A stretch of 64,000 bases of DNA from an uncultured Bacteroidia bacterium (lineage in GTDB: Bacteria > Bacteroidota > Bacteroidia > Bacteroidales > ML635J-15): the NCBI GenBank assembly GCA_902791865.1, contig CADAXK010000017.1, positions 1-64,000 on the forward strand, in the 5' to 3' direction. How positions within the stretch are numbered: the first letter of the stretch is position 1; the number at the start of each line of letters is the position of its first letter. Both the position numbers and the translations under genes were made by a program. The notes under the pieces are model-generated. The model worked only from the letters and a program-made list of their open reading frames with translations, had not been told where the DNA came from and ran no database searches. Below, piece by piece: positions 45,217-53,945 of this stretch.

Positions 45217-45822
45217 TTATTTGTTTTCCCATCCCATTCCAATTTCCCAATGTATTGAAATTTTTATTTCCACATTACAATTATTTAAATCATACCTGTC
45301 TATGATAAGGTCAATGGCTTCAGGATTTTCGTTTATCCAACTGCCAACCATTATATAGAATTTATCTTCATCTGGACTATAAAAGACACGTCCTCGCGAT
45401 TTGTTCTTGTAGTCACCAATGTACGGACCTACACCGTTGAGCTTGTATTTCTGGTTACGGAATTCGCGTTTCCATACATCTTCGTGAAGTTCCTTGCAGG
45501 TAATCAATCCTCCGCCAGCATTTGGCTTTGAATACGAATCCTTGTCAATTGCGATAACACCGAACAGACTTTTGTTGACTGGCGAATACCAGAAAATGCC
45601 GACCTTAGGATTGTTTTGTGTCTCAAGGTTCTGAGCCATTGTTTCCATTGTCCTTTCAGCAAGGTCGTCGTCGGCTTGCGAAATGGTTACTTCCGCAGAT
45701 TTCTTGCCATATTCGGGCACTGGCTCACACAAAACAGGTGCAACTTGCAGTTCTGCCAATGCCTTTTGAACCGCACGCTTCACTATTTCGTTTAATTGTT
45801 CGTCTGTTATGTTGTATGTCAT
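45217..45822 (-). CDS. conserved hypothetical protein
   Basis: The 201-residue protein has a short N-terminal helix (TDEQLNEIVKRAVQKALAEL), an acidic linker and a mixed alpha/beta C-terminal half (PKVGIFWYSPVNKSLFGVIAIDKDSY; GRVFYSPDEDKFYIMVGSWINENPEAIDLIIDRYDL). I see no signal peptide or membrane segment and recognise no family. The C-terminal half has the look of a small intracellular enzyme or binding domain. I took ATG 45822, since an upstream in-frame ATG adds only an unusual 11-residue extension. Confidence 0.6.
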   Translation of the reverse strand: MTYNITDEQLNEIVKRAVQKALAELQVAPVLCEPVPEYGKKSAEVTISQADDDLAERTMETMAQNLETQNNPKVGIFWYSPVNKSLFGVIAIDKDSYSKPNAGGGLITCKELHEDVWKREFRNQKYKLNGVGPYIGDYKNKSRGRVFYSPDEDKFYIMVGSWINENPEAIDLIIDRYDLNNCNVEIKISIHWEIGMGWENK

Positions 45823-45862
45823 TGCTAAAATACAATATTTAACATCGCAATGCATTGCGATG

Positions 45863-46705
45863 TTACTGGTTTCCTATTAATTTCACTCCGTTTTCGCCGA
45901 TTTCCACCATTCTCTTCCTATACAATCCGCCCAAGGCTTTCTTGAAATTCTTCTTCGAGATGCCAAAGGTCTTGTATATCAGTTCGGGACTGCTATTGTC
46001 ACAGATGTTCATCTCGCCCTTGTGCTTCTTGAGGTAGGCTACAATCTTGTCCTCGAAGTTGCCGATGTCCTCGTGGTCGTTGCGGAACATGCGGAGGTCG
46101 AGCTTGTTGTCGTCGCGGACTTTCTTGACAATCACATCGACCTCATCGCCGGAATGCAGTTCGGTAAAAACCTCGTTTGCATACAATATTCCCAGATACT
46201 TGTTTTCGACTATCAGGTTGTAGCCCAAGCTTGTGCGGCGAGTCACCAAGGCGTGAACCTTCTGGTTTTCATCAACTTGCGGGCGCTGGCTCTCGTCGAT
46301 GTACTTTTCGTACTTGGTGCTTGCAACGGCACGGTTGGTGTCCTCGTCGAGATAAACATACACGATGTAGTCCTCATCGACCTTCAAATCGACCTTCTGC
46401 TCCTTGAACGGACAGAATAGGTCCTTTTCGATTCCCCAGTCGAGAAACGAACCGTACTTGGTGTTGGCGACGCAGGTTAGGCTTCCGAACTCGCCTATTC
46501 CGACAAACGGACTACCCATGCATCCGTGAACCTTGCCGTCGGGACCGTTGTACAGGAAAATGCTTTCGGTTTCGCCAATTTCGTATGTTTTCACGAGGTC
46601 GATGTTTTCAACTTCGAGGGTTCCGTGCTCGGCAGCGTCGAACAGCAATTTTTCGCCTTCGAAGCCCACAACCTTCAACTCGTGTGATTTCCAGATTTCA
46701 AGCAT
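45863..46705 (-). CDS. CvfB-like S1-domain RNA-binding protein
   Basis: The 280-residue protein has the CvfB layout: tandem S1-like beta-barrels in the N-terminal two-thirds (GEFGSLTCVANTKYGSFLDWGIEKDLFCPFKEQ; YNLIVENKYLGILYANEVF with DEVDVIVKKV) and a C-terminal winged helix (SSPELIYKTFGISKKNFKKALGGLYRKRMV). CvfB-type proteins bind RNA and influence virulence or stress gene expression; the targets are unknown. It is cytoplasmic. It starts two bases after the end of the Fic gene on the same strand. Confidence 0.85.
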   Translation of the reverse strand: MLEIWKSHELKVVGFEGEKLLFDAAEHGTLEVENIDLVKTYEIGETESIFLYNGPDGKVHGCMGSPFVGIGEFGSLTCVANTKYGSFLDWGIEKDLFCPFKEQKVDLKVDEDYIVYVYLDEDTNRAVASTKYEKYIDESQRPQVDENQKVHALVTRRTSLGYNLIVENKYLGILYANEVFTELHSGDEVDVIVKKVRDDNKLDLRMFRNDHEDIGNFEDKIVAYLKKHKGEMNICDNSSPELIYKTFGISKKNFKKALGGLYRKRMVEIGENGVKLIGNQ

Positions 46706-46707
46706 AA

Positions 46708-47472
46708 TTACTTTTTGTTTTTTATTTCTTTTTTCAAGAACTTCATATACTGCTTGTACATAAAGCCGTAGAACAAATCCATATCCTCGTTATTTCTCGC
46801 ACTCTCAAGCGCATCGATGTATTTCAATCTGTCTTGCTTGAAAACCACAAACATAGGCAACCCATAGTATGCAAGTATATAGTTCATAAGCAACCGCGAA
46901 ACCCGTCCGTTTCCATCTGCGAAAGGATGTACGCTGACAAACTTGAAATGCACATCAAACGAAAGCCTTATCGGGTCAACATCTTTTTTCGACATTTCTG
47001 CGTTTATGTAATCCACAAACTCCGCCATAAGCGAAGAAACCTTTGTACTGTCGGGGAAACGCCGAGTGCCAGCATGAACATTCAGAAGCCTGTATTCTCC
47101 TTGTCCACTGTCAAAAGAACCATATACGGTATTATATTCCTTGCCGGTGTTTTTCATCACAAGGGCACTTATCTGCCTTATGAAATCTTCGCTTATCTTT
47201 TTCTTTCCCAATGCGTTTTCGTGAACAAAAAGCATTGCATTGTAGTGGTCGAACACCATAAGGTTGTCGCGAAAATCCTTGTTTCGTGCAGGTCTGTCGG
47301 TATCCAGCAAATTTATTACTTCCGATTCAGTAAGCGAACTACCCTCGATGGCCGTTGAATGATAAGTGATTGCATACATCGACAGCCGTTCCAAATCCAA
47401 AACATTCTTGGTTTGGTCGCGGTACTGGGCAATCAGTGTCTGGAGGGCAATATTTTTATCATTCGGAAGCAT
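46708..47472 (-). CDS. Fic-domain AMP-transferase
   Basis: The 254-residue protein carries the Fic active-site motif HPFADGNGR (about 180-190) for AMPylation of a protein hydroxyl. It also has an N-terminal inhibitory motif S39-T-A-I-E43-G44 of the (S/T)xxxE(G/N) type, which makes it a class II, self-inhibited Fic protein. No separate antitoxin is needed. ATG 47472 is supported by the minus-strand -7 element TATTTTTG at 47489-47496. Targets are unknown. It may be cotranscribed with the CvfB-like gene. Confidence 0.9.
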   Translation of the reverse strand: MLPNDKNIALQTLIAQYRDQTKNVLDLERLSMYAITYHSTAIEGSSLTESEVINLLDTDRPARNKDFRDNLMVFDHYNAMLFVHENALGKKKISEDFIRQISALVMKNTGKEYNTVYGSFDSGQGEYRLLNVHAGTRRFPDSTKVSSLMAEFVDYINAEMSKKDVDPIRLSFDVHFKFVSVHPFADGNGRVSRLLMNYILAYYGLPMFVVFKQDRLKYIDALESARNNEDMDLFYGFMYKQYMKFLKKEIKNKK

Positions 47473-47488
47473 ACCGATAAATTTTTTG

Positions 47489-47496
47489 CAAAAATA
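47489..47496 (-). promoter_or_regulatory. -7 promoter element for the fic gene
   Basis: The minus strand reads TATTTTTG, 17 bases before ATG 47472. It argues against the longer frame starting at 47571. Confidence 0.55.
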
Positions 47497-47749
47497 CACA
47501 TTTTCTGGCACATACGGCAACCGAATAAAACAACATCTGCGCCTATTCGAAATTTTTGCGTATATACGCATTTTTGTCGAGTTGAATTAGAGAGATAAAC
47601 AATCATTCACAACAAAATCCATTGATTAACAAATATTTACCTCTCTTTGAAAGCTATAATCTGCCACGAACTGCAATTTTTAGGTATTCGTGGCAAAATA
47701 TAAAACGAACACACTAATAATCATAAAGTTATGAATAACTAAATCGAAA

Positions 47750-47800
47750 TTGCACTATAACAGTGCAATTTTTTGAAATTTTTGCACTATTGTAGTGCAA
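47750..47800. repeat. two direct copies of a 19-base palindrome
   Basis: TTGCACTATAACAGTGCAA and TTGCACTATTGTAGTGCAA lie 13 bases apart. Each can form a hairpin with 7-8-base arms. They could be operators, nuclease sites or terminators. No gene starts close by. Confidence 0.7.
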
Positions 47801-47828
47801 ATTCCCACACTGCTTAGTTCGGCTCCGG

Positions 47829-47866
47829 CAATATCATCCCGATATGGAATTTTGGGCTGATGTATT
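47829..47866. repeat. repeat family E, copy 1
   Basis: CAATATCATCCCGATATGG then AATTTTGGGCTGATGTATT. Copies 2 and 3 are at 47974 and 48486. Confidence 0.75.
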
Positions 47867-47973
47867 AGGGTTTTATAAAGTGACAGTTTATAAAATATGC
47901 AGTTTTTATAAAGTGGCATTTAATAAAATCGAGAGTTTTTATTAATTACTATTTAACAAAATTGGAATTGCGT

Positions 47974-48008
47974 CAATATCATCCCGATATGGAATTTTTG
48001 GTTGATGG
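47974..48008. repeat. repeat family E, copy 2
   Basis: CAATATCATCCCGATATGG then AATTTTTGGTTGATGG, nearly identical to copy 1. It lies just past the 3' end of the DUF3268 gene. Confidence 0.75.
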
Positions 48009-48056
48009 ATTGAGAAGATTTCCAAGAAAATTTACTGTGGCAACTGGATGCCGAAC

Positions 48057-48454
48057 TTATTTCGGTGTATGTTCATTAATGTAATCGGTGCTGAGTTGAA
48101 TCACCTTTTTGCACAAATCGACATCGAACATTCCGATGTGGGTAAGGTGGCGTTTTGTTCCCAGTTGCTGCGAGAGCCATGTGTAAGCTTGGTGACGGCC
48201 CATCAGGTTTTTTCCCCATATCCGGTCAAAGGCGTTGTGAGCCTCGTGCTTGTACTTGCGCAGTTCTGCATTCGCAAGGCGACCGAGAGCCTTGTTTGAT
48301 GACCAATGACATCCAACATAAGCATCGCAGGGACGACAAATGTACATCTTTCCGTACGACTTGCCGTTGTAGATTTCGGCACTGTCTATAAGTTCCGATT
48401 CCCTACCGCAGTAAGGGCAGATTTTTCCAGATAGTATGAGGGGGATTCGTCCAT
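48057..48454 (-). pseudogene. DUF3268 zinc-finger protein, frameshifted at the 5' end
   Basis: The open frame from ATG 48347 gives MYICRPCDAYVGCHWSSNKALGRLANAELRKYKHEAH..., a DUF3268-type domain, but it lacks the first Cys pair. Reading upstream in frame gives SGKICPYCGRESELIDSAEIYNGKSYGK, the missing zinc ligands, then a TGA with no start. The ATG at 48454 opens MDESP in another frame. Adding one base in the C5 run (minus strand, 48440-48444) joins them into a complete 132-residue protein. This is either a real frameshift or a sequencing error in the homopolymer. DUF3268 proteins occur in phage and accessory regions; function is unknown. Confidence 0.7.
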
Positions 48455-48485
48455 GGGTGGGGGGTTAATAAAATGTGGATTTTAG

Positions 48486-48520
48486 CAATATCATCCCAAT
48501 ATGGAATTTTGGAGTGATAT
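48486..48520. repeat. repeat family E, copy 3, overlapping the helicase partner's 3' end
   Basis: CAATATCATCCCAATATGG then AATTTTGGAGTGATATGTATT. Read on the minus strand, it supplies the codons for the last seven or eight residues and the stop of the gene at 48491. Confidence 0.75.
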
Positions 48521-50320
48521 GTATTCTCTCAAATATTTAAACGGAAATGGAATGACTGTTAATTGATTATTTCTAACAAAAGTAACTCCCATAAGAGGTA
48601 ATAGTTTGTCAAAGAATAATATAGAATTTTCATATGTTTCTATTTTTCGGATAGGCACACCAGACAAAGTGCTATTTATACCAGCTCCCATTTCTCCTAC
48701 GAAATAATATAGTTCGCTATTATTGTTTTTGAATGTTTTCACATCAAGTAATGCTGATAAATAATTATCACGGGCAGTTTTATTTTTAAGTTTATTATTC
48801 CCTTTTACCAATTCTTCTTTTATGCCAAAAATATTAGGTACAGTATGTAATCCTGTTTCGTGAATAATATTGATGTTGTTGTCATACTTTACAATTCCTT
48901 TTACACTTTCTTCTGTACATGATGTAAAAATTTTAATGTATTTGTGGTATTCGTTTGATGAAAACAGAGTGTTTTCTTGCTGGCATATATCAAAATGTCC
49001 GTCAGGCTTAATCGTAATAAAATAAAATTGTTTCATCTTCTTTTGTCCATATTCTGACAAAACATCGTGTTCTATGCCAAAAATTAAATCGCAATCAAAT
49101 TTGTACTCTGTCCAATCAACAATAGATATATATTTATTCTTTATATCTTCTTTGATGAGTAATTCTTCTGCGACATTAAAGGCAATGGCTCGAATATATG
49201 AGTCAGACCCATTTTCGTTTAAGTTGTCAGTTGTTATGTGTTGAATTGTATAATTTGATAGATTCTCATCGTGTGGGTCAGCAAAGTTATTTCCATAATA
49301 TTCATCATTGTGTATCAACCGTAAATTGTATGCATCTTTTGATAGTCGCTTTGATTTTTTTACAGATATGCCAAAAGTTGATTTAAAGACAGAAACTATT
49401 TGTTCGCATTGTCTGGATGATTTTTCTGTTTCAACTAAGTCAATTAAAATAACTTTTTGTTTTGATAGTAATTTTGAAATTCTTTCACTCAATAATCTCT
49501 TCTCCCTACTGCTTGAATATTCAATGCATGACGCAATTTCTATTTGTTCAAAATCTATTTTTGCTAGCCCTTTGTATCTTTCATTAAATAGTAAAATCAT
49601 TTTTGAAAGTATTCCCATTTTACTTTCTTCAAATGATTTTTCATCAGAAATGTCAAGAAATGTTTTACTCGTTTTTTCTGAGAAAATCTGTCGCTGAATA
49701 TATGCATCTTTATTTTCGTCATCATTTAATTTTCTGCGTAATGAATAATTGGCGGATATAGTATATTGCGGGAAATCGTAAATATTTTTTTTGCCAAAAT
49801 TCATCACATTCTTGTATTTCATTGAGTTAAATGTACAAATGTTCCATGTCAATATTCCTGTTGTTAAACGAATATCCATAGTTGGAATACTGATGATTTC
49901 TGAACGGTTGCGTTTTATCCAATTAGGATGAAAACAATATAAATGCCCCGTTACATTATTATATGATTCAAATTTGGTTTGACGGGTGCCTAATGCATTA
50001 AGAAGAAGTTGAAGCAAGTAATAGTCATTGGCTTTACCAGAAAAATATTCAGTTAAGGTTATTTTGTCTCCACCTTTTAGTTTCCGTATGTTCATCAACA
50101 GATCCTGCTTATTATCTTCTTTTTTCTTTAGTAATAACAAGTATTCTTTCCTAGAAACAAATACTATAGAGATAATATGTTTATTTGAGGATAACTCATC
50201 AATCAACTTTGCACCAAATGGTAACCTTTCATCTGTTGTTTTTAGTGAAAAAACATCGTATAATAATAAATATTGTGCGGTGTCTAATTCATATTTTATT
50301 TGGTTAGTATTTATTTTCAT
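48491..50320 (-). CDS. candidate DdmE/Argonaute-like partner of the helicase-nuclease
   Basis: The 609-residue protein has no signal peptide and no family I can name with certainty. A middle stretch (about 285-345, VILIDLVETEKSSRQCEQIVS then DAYNLRLIHNDEYY) has the look of an Argonaute MID-type lobe. The C-terminal third (about 385-600, with ISIVDWTEYKFDCDLIF and QFYFITIKPDGHFDICQ) could be a PIWI/RNase H-like fold without a clear DEDX set. The start overlaps the helicase stop by 17 bases, so the two are coupled. The pairing recalls DdmE with DdmD. The last codons come from a copy of repeat family E. The DNA is very AT-rich. The family assignment is an inference. Confidence 0.5.
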   Translation of the reverse strand: MKINTNQIKYELDTAQYLLLYDVFSLKTTDERLPFGAKLIDELSSNKHIISIVFVSRKEYLLLLKKKEDNKQDLLMNIRKLKGGDKITLTEYFSGKANDYYLLQLLLNALGTRQTKFESYNNVTGHLYCFHPNWIKRNRSEIISIPTMDIRLTTGILTWNICTFNSMKYKNVMNFGKKNIYDFPQYTISANYSLRRKLNDDENKDAYIQRQIFSEKTSKTFLDISDEKSFEESKMGILSKMILLFNERYKGLAKIDFEQIEIASCIEYSSSREKRLLSERISKLLSKQKVILIDLVETEKSSRQCEQIVSVFKSTFGISVKKSKRLSKDAYNLRLIHNDEYYGNNFADPHDENLSNYTIQHITTDNLNENGSDSYIRAIAFNVAEELLIKEDIKNKYISIVDWTEYKFDCDLIFGIEHDVLSEYGQKKMKQFYFITIKPDGHFDICQQENTLFSSNEYHKYIKIFTSCTEESVKGIVKYDNNINIIHETGLHTVPNIFGIKEELVKGNNKLKNKTARDNYLSALLDVKTFKNNNSELYYFVGEMGAGINSTLSGVPIRKIETYENSILFFDKLLPLMGVTFVRNNQLTVIPFPFKYLREYISLQNSILG

Positions 50321-53300
50321 ATATTTCTAAAATAGTTTTAATAGCTAATGAACTAAGTTTAATCTTGTCCCCATCTTCGAAATATAGTTGCGGTATCTCA
50401 TATAATAAACAGCCATCTAGTTCTGTCGGTTGCTTGATTTGCCGTTCATTCTTTGAACAGATATTTATGATTAATACTGTTTTAGCATTGCATTTTTGTG
50501 CTTTTGCAAAAATCTCAGAGCGAATTCTTTCTGATTGTTCTGAACCTAAATCAACTTCTTTCCATTTTTTAAAATCAACATATATAGGTTTGTCTGGTAT
50601 TTTATAGTCAAAAAATTCATATACGGAACTATCCTCTATACTCTCTAATTCTATTCCTAAGATTTCTTTGAAAATTTCTTTACCAATAACTTCACCTAAT
50701 GCACCTTTGTATATTCTACTATATAATGATGGAGACATCATATACTTACCGAGTTTCCACGAAGTGGCATAATTGTTTCGTTCAAACAAATCCTTGATAT
50801 TTGGGATTTTCATAAGTGTTTGCAATTGGCATTCTGCTTCGGACACTTCTTGAGATATTTTTCTATCAAAACTAATTGCATCAATTTTATCATAATCTTC
50901 CGATTGTTCGTACCAATAAGTAGATTGTTCTTTTGGAAGTTCAACATACATACAACAAAGAGGAAATGTCTTGAACTCTAATTCTGAAAGCGTCGGATGC
51001 TTCAATGAATACAATCGCATTTGTTGCCATTCCTTTTGTTTATTAGATGTCCATTTATCCTCCCAACTTAAATAACTGCTAATTGTTCTAGATGTATCAT
51101 TTGAAATGTCTTTTGCCTTTTTCTCGTATTGGCATGGTGCTGTTTTTGAAATTCCGATTTTTTCTAATTCATCAAGAAGGCATTCGAACTCTGGACTTAA
51201 AGGTATAGATTTTCTCACCGTAATATCAATTACGTTGGCTATGTCTCTGTCTGCAAATATGTAAATGTTTTTATTTTTTTTATTAGTTCTACCTATGCGT
51301 CCACATCCTTGGTCTAACAACTGTGTTACTAATCCTTTGTATGGTTGCATACTTTCAAAATCAACATTTCTAGGTTTATAATAAGGGATACCATTCATCT
51401 TTTTTGAACCGGCATTTATCAGTTCTCTTTTTTGAGCCTCACTTATGTCTCCATTTTCACACAAATACTCCATTTCATAAACGAATTTCAAGAAATCAAC
51501 GTCTTCCCACTTTGATTTTGATTTATCGTATAGATTACTGATTATATTGGTTGGTTTGTCTAAATAGATGGCATCAAAATCCTTTTCGTCAGATTCATAT
51601 ATGTCATTTACTTTTACAACTTCTACGTCTGATGGTGGTATTTTATATTGAGGGTTCTGACCTGTTCCTAGTGTTTTATATACAGAGATAACAAACAATT
51701 TTTCCCCATTACTTAATCGCTTCTTTATGCGTTCTAGATTTTTGTCATAGTCATCCTTGTTAAGGTAACAAATCATTTTTCTTGATTCATCTTTTTTACC
51801 TATGATTCTATCAAAAATGTATTCAATAATTTCACTACTTAAATTGTTGTCTTCCTTTGGGTGTTTGTTCATAAAACATAGAAATGATTTTATGTCATTA
51901 TGAGACATAAACTGTTTGAATGCCCACGATATTTTAAAAAACCTATGTTTTATATAATCATCATCACCAAATTTGTTGTTTAAATTTTCAATAATATCAT
52001 CAACATCTTCTTTTGATAATATGTCTAACCATATCTTATCCGAATAATCCATTGATGAAATAGAAGTTAGTTCTACATTTATTTTAGTTCTGCTATAATA
52101 CTCTTTGGCTTTGTCTAGGAAATCCTTAATTCTCTTTTCTTCATATTTCGTAAATGTATAAAAACTATCAAGTAATTTGCGTTTTAAATAATCTATATCG
52201 TAATTTCCTAAAACAGTTTTCAATGTAGCAGTTGCAGATATGCCAACAATTTTTGCAACTTTAGCCATTTTTTCCATTATTGCTTCTGGCGTTTCATTAT
52301 ATGCGTATAGAATCACATTAGATTGTTCGGCATCACTAAATTCATCATTTTTCAAACTAGTATAACGAAATCCATTTTTGTAAAAAGTCAAGTCAAATTT
52401 ATCCATTATTACTAGTGGATTATTATTGTCTTTGGATTCTGTTCGCAAAATCGACATTACTTGTGAAGAAATATAGTCGTTATATGGATAGTCAAGGAAT
52501 AAATTTAGAAATGAGTCAACGGCCGTTTTGATGCTTACACTTTTTTTATTTGCATAGTCTTTGGCAATGAATGAAACTCCGTTTTGAAAATAAGATAGTT
52601 TACTTTGTATTTTAGATAATAGCTTGTATAGAGTATGCGTTGTATTGTTGTTGTCTAATGCTTCATACCTAATTATATTTTGCTTTAAATTTATATCCGT
52701 TTCAACAATTAAATTTTTTTCAGTAGTTTGTCCCCAATATCCATTATCGTGAAACAAAAAACTATCAGCTGATTTTAATTCATCAGATGTTTTAAAAACA
52801 TATTTCAAATAAAATTCTTCACCTAATTGATTAAAATTATTGGCGTTTTGTTTTATGATTTTTTCGTTTTTCTCATATGCTATTGGAAATACTGTGTATT
52901 TCAATCCCTGTGATATTTTTTTTGCAAGGGTAATTAGATTTATAGTATTGTTTTTGTCTTCAATGATTCTATTGATTATTGTGTCTTTAGTTGCATCGAA
53001 CTCGTCAATAAAAACATATGCACCTTTAAACCAATCGCTATCAATAATTTTACCTACTGGATCAACAAGGGTGTCGTATGGAAGCATAAACTTATCCATA
53101 CTCAAAAAATAAACTTGCCTTTCCTTTGTGTAAATCATTGGATATAGTTTTCCAATCCATTGCCACGATTTATCTGTTTTGATTTTATTGAATAGGTCTT
53201 CATTATTTTGCTTACAATCTTTTTTTAATATATACAATAGGTCATTACGAAAGTCACGTTCTGCTGCTCTATATGTCTCATTATTTAAGTCGCCAATACG

Positions 53301-53669
53301 AAGCATTTCTTTACGAAGGGCAACAAGAATCTTGAATTTTGAAGAATTGGCAATATTTGATTGCTTCACTGTAATTTCACGAACCAAATCATCTGTCAGA
53401 TTTTCTTTTATGCAATCCATTAACGATTGAATTCTTAATACTCTTTTGTCGAAATCGTTGCCAGAGTACATTTCGCGTAGTTTTTCGACTGGAAGGTTTT
53501 TCTTCTGAGTTGTAATGAAGAACACTTTTTGCTCTCGTTCGCGAGTAAGTAAATTTGCAATATATTCAAGCACATGATAAGTTTTCCCGGAACCTGTAGT
53601 TAAAGGTAATAGCATTAAGCCAGAAGTTCTTTTGTTGGTCTCAAGAAAATTACGCAAAATAGTTTCCAT
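50304..53669 (-). CDS. DdmD-like superfamily 2 helicase with C-terminal PD-(D/E)XK-type nuclease
   Basis: The 1121-residue protein has helicase motif I TTGSGKTY (residues 24-31), a DEAD-type motif II IDEFDAT (D222-E-F-D225), a motif with VVKVNDIYES, and a motif VI LLDQGCGRIGRT (about 780-791). The C-terminal region (about 1000-1060) contains DYKIPDKPIYVDFKKWKEV, with a spacing of acidic residues, D-F-K and a nearby QSER helix that fits a PD-(D/E)XK endonuclease. Architecture and the overlapping downstream partner resemble DdmD of the DdmDE plasmid-defence system. Other helicase-nuclease defence proteins remain possible. A promoter element TATTTTTG lies on the minus strand at 53697-53704. Confidence 0.7.
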   Translation of the reverse strand: METILRNFLETNKRTSGLMLLPLTTGSGKTYHVLEYIANLLTREREQKVFFITTQKKNLPVEKLREMYSGNDFDKRVLRIQSLMDCIKENLTDDLVREITVKQSNIANSSKFKILVALRKEMLRIGDLNNETYRAAERDFRNDLLYILKKDCKQNNEDLFNKIKTDKSWQWIGKLYPMIYTKERQVYFLSMDKFMLPYDTLVDPVGKIIDSDWFKGAYVFIDEFDATKDTIINRIIEDKNNTINLITLAKKISQGLKYTVFPIAYEKNEKIIKQNANNFNQLGEEFYLKYVFKTSDELKSADSFLFHDNGYWGQTTEKNLIVETDINLKQNIIRYEALDNNNTTHTLYKLLSKIQSKLSYFQNGVSFIAKDYANKKSVSIKTAVDSFLNLFLDYPYNDYISSQVMSILRTESKDNNNPLVIMDKFDLTFYKNGFRYTSLKNDEFSDAEQSNVILYAYNETPEAIMEKMAKVAKIVGISATATLKTVLGNYDIDYLKRKLLDSFYTFTKYEEKRIKDFLDKAKEYYSRTKINVELTSISSMDYSDKIWLDILSKEDVDDIIENLNNKFGDDDYIKHRFFKISWAFKQFMSHNDIKSFLCFMNKHPKEDNNLSSEIIEYIFDRIIGKKDESRKMICYLNKDDYDKNLERIKKRLSNGEKLFVISVYKTLGTGQNPQYKIPPSDVEVVKVNDIYESDEKDFDAIYLDKPTNIISNLYDKSKSKWEDVDFLKFVYEMEYLCENGDISEAQKRELINAGSKKMNGIPYYKPRNVDFESMQPYKGLVTQLLDQGCGRIGRTNKKNKNIYIFADRDIANVIDITVRKSIPLSPEFECLLDELEKIGISKTAPCQYEKKAKDISNDTSRTISSYLSWEDKWTSNKQKEWQQMRLYSLKHPTLSELEFKTFPLCCMYVELPKEQSTYWYEQSEDYDKIDAISFDRKISQEVSEAECQLQTLMKIPNIKDLFERNNYATSWKLGKYMMSPSLYSRIYKGALGEVIGKEIFKEILGIELESIEDSSVYEFFDYKIPDKPIYVDFKKWKEVDLGSEQSERIRSEIFAKAQKCNAKTVLIINICSKNERQIKQPTELDGCLLYEIPQLYFEDGDKIKLSSLAIKTILEIYENKY

Positions 53670-53696
53670 AGATTTATAATCTTAAATCCTAAGATA

Positions 53697-53704
53697 CAAA
53701 AATA
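53697..53704 (-). promoter_or_regulatory. -7 promoter element for the helicase-nuclease operon
   Basis: The minus strand reads TATTTTTG, 27 bases before the helicase ATG. Confidence 0.55.
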
Positions 53705-53888
53705 GTCTTTATATGGGCATATAGGAGAAAAGGTTGGAATATATTTATCAACAAGTGAAAAGTTTATCAATTGCATTGCCTTTCATACGCCGATTCAATC
53801 ACCATTCTTTCCCCACAATCGCTTATCGACAGGCATATCGAGGCATTGAAGGAGGCGCTGGGGAGGTATGGGAAATAATGATTTTCCC

Positions 53889-53924
53889 ATTATTCAATTT
53901 GCATTATTCAAAATGAATAATTAG
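53889..53924. repeat. repeat family D, copy 1
   Basis: ATTATTCAATTTGCATTATT then CAAAATGAATAATTAG. The outer ATTATTCA and TGAATAAT pair. A -7 element TAGTTTTG begins at its end (53922) and probably drives the ATPase gene. Confidence 0.8.
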
Positions 53925-53929
53925 TTTTG
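53922..53929 (+). promoter_or_regulatory. -7 promoter element for the ATPase gene, at the repeat edge
   Basis: TAGTTTTG lies 16 bases before ATG 53946 and begins inside repeat D copy 1. The other copies lack it: copy 2 reads TTAGTGTAAC and copy 3 ATTTGC at this place. Confidence 0.55.
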
Positions 53930-53945
53930 CAAAAAAAATAATTGC

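Larger units (their letters stand above)
47497..48056. other. 560-base non-coding stretch rich in small repeats
   Basis: No gene is seen. It holds two 19-base palindromes TTGCACTATAACAGTGCAA (47750-47768) and TTGCACTATTGTAGTGCAA (47782-47800), a run of imperfect units like TTTTTATAAAGTGGCA (47873-47950), and two copies of the 25-base repeat CAATATCATCCCGATATGG (47829 and 47974). Confidence 0.7.

Noticed and set aside
47750..48000. possible CRISPR-like array from the repeated palindromes and 25-base repeats
   Set aside because: The repeats are only two or three, of different families, with irregular spacing and no cas gene nearby.
50304..53669. type III restriction enzyme Res subunit
   Set aside because: No methyltransferase gene is adjacent, and the long helicase followed by an unknown 609-residue protein does not fit a type III R-M layout.
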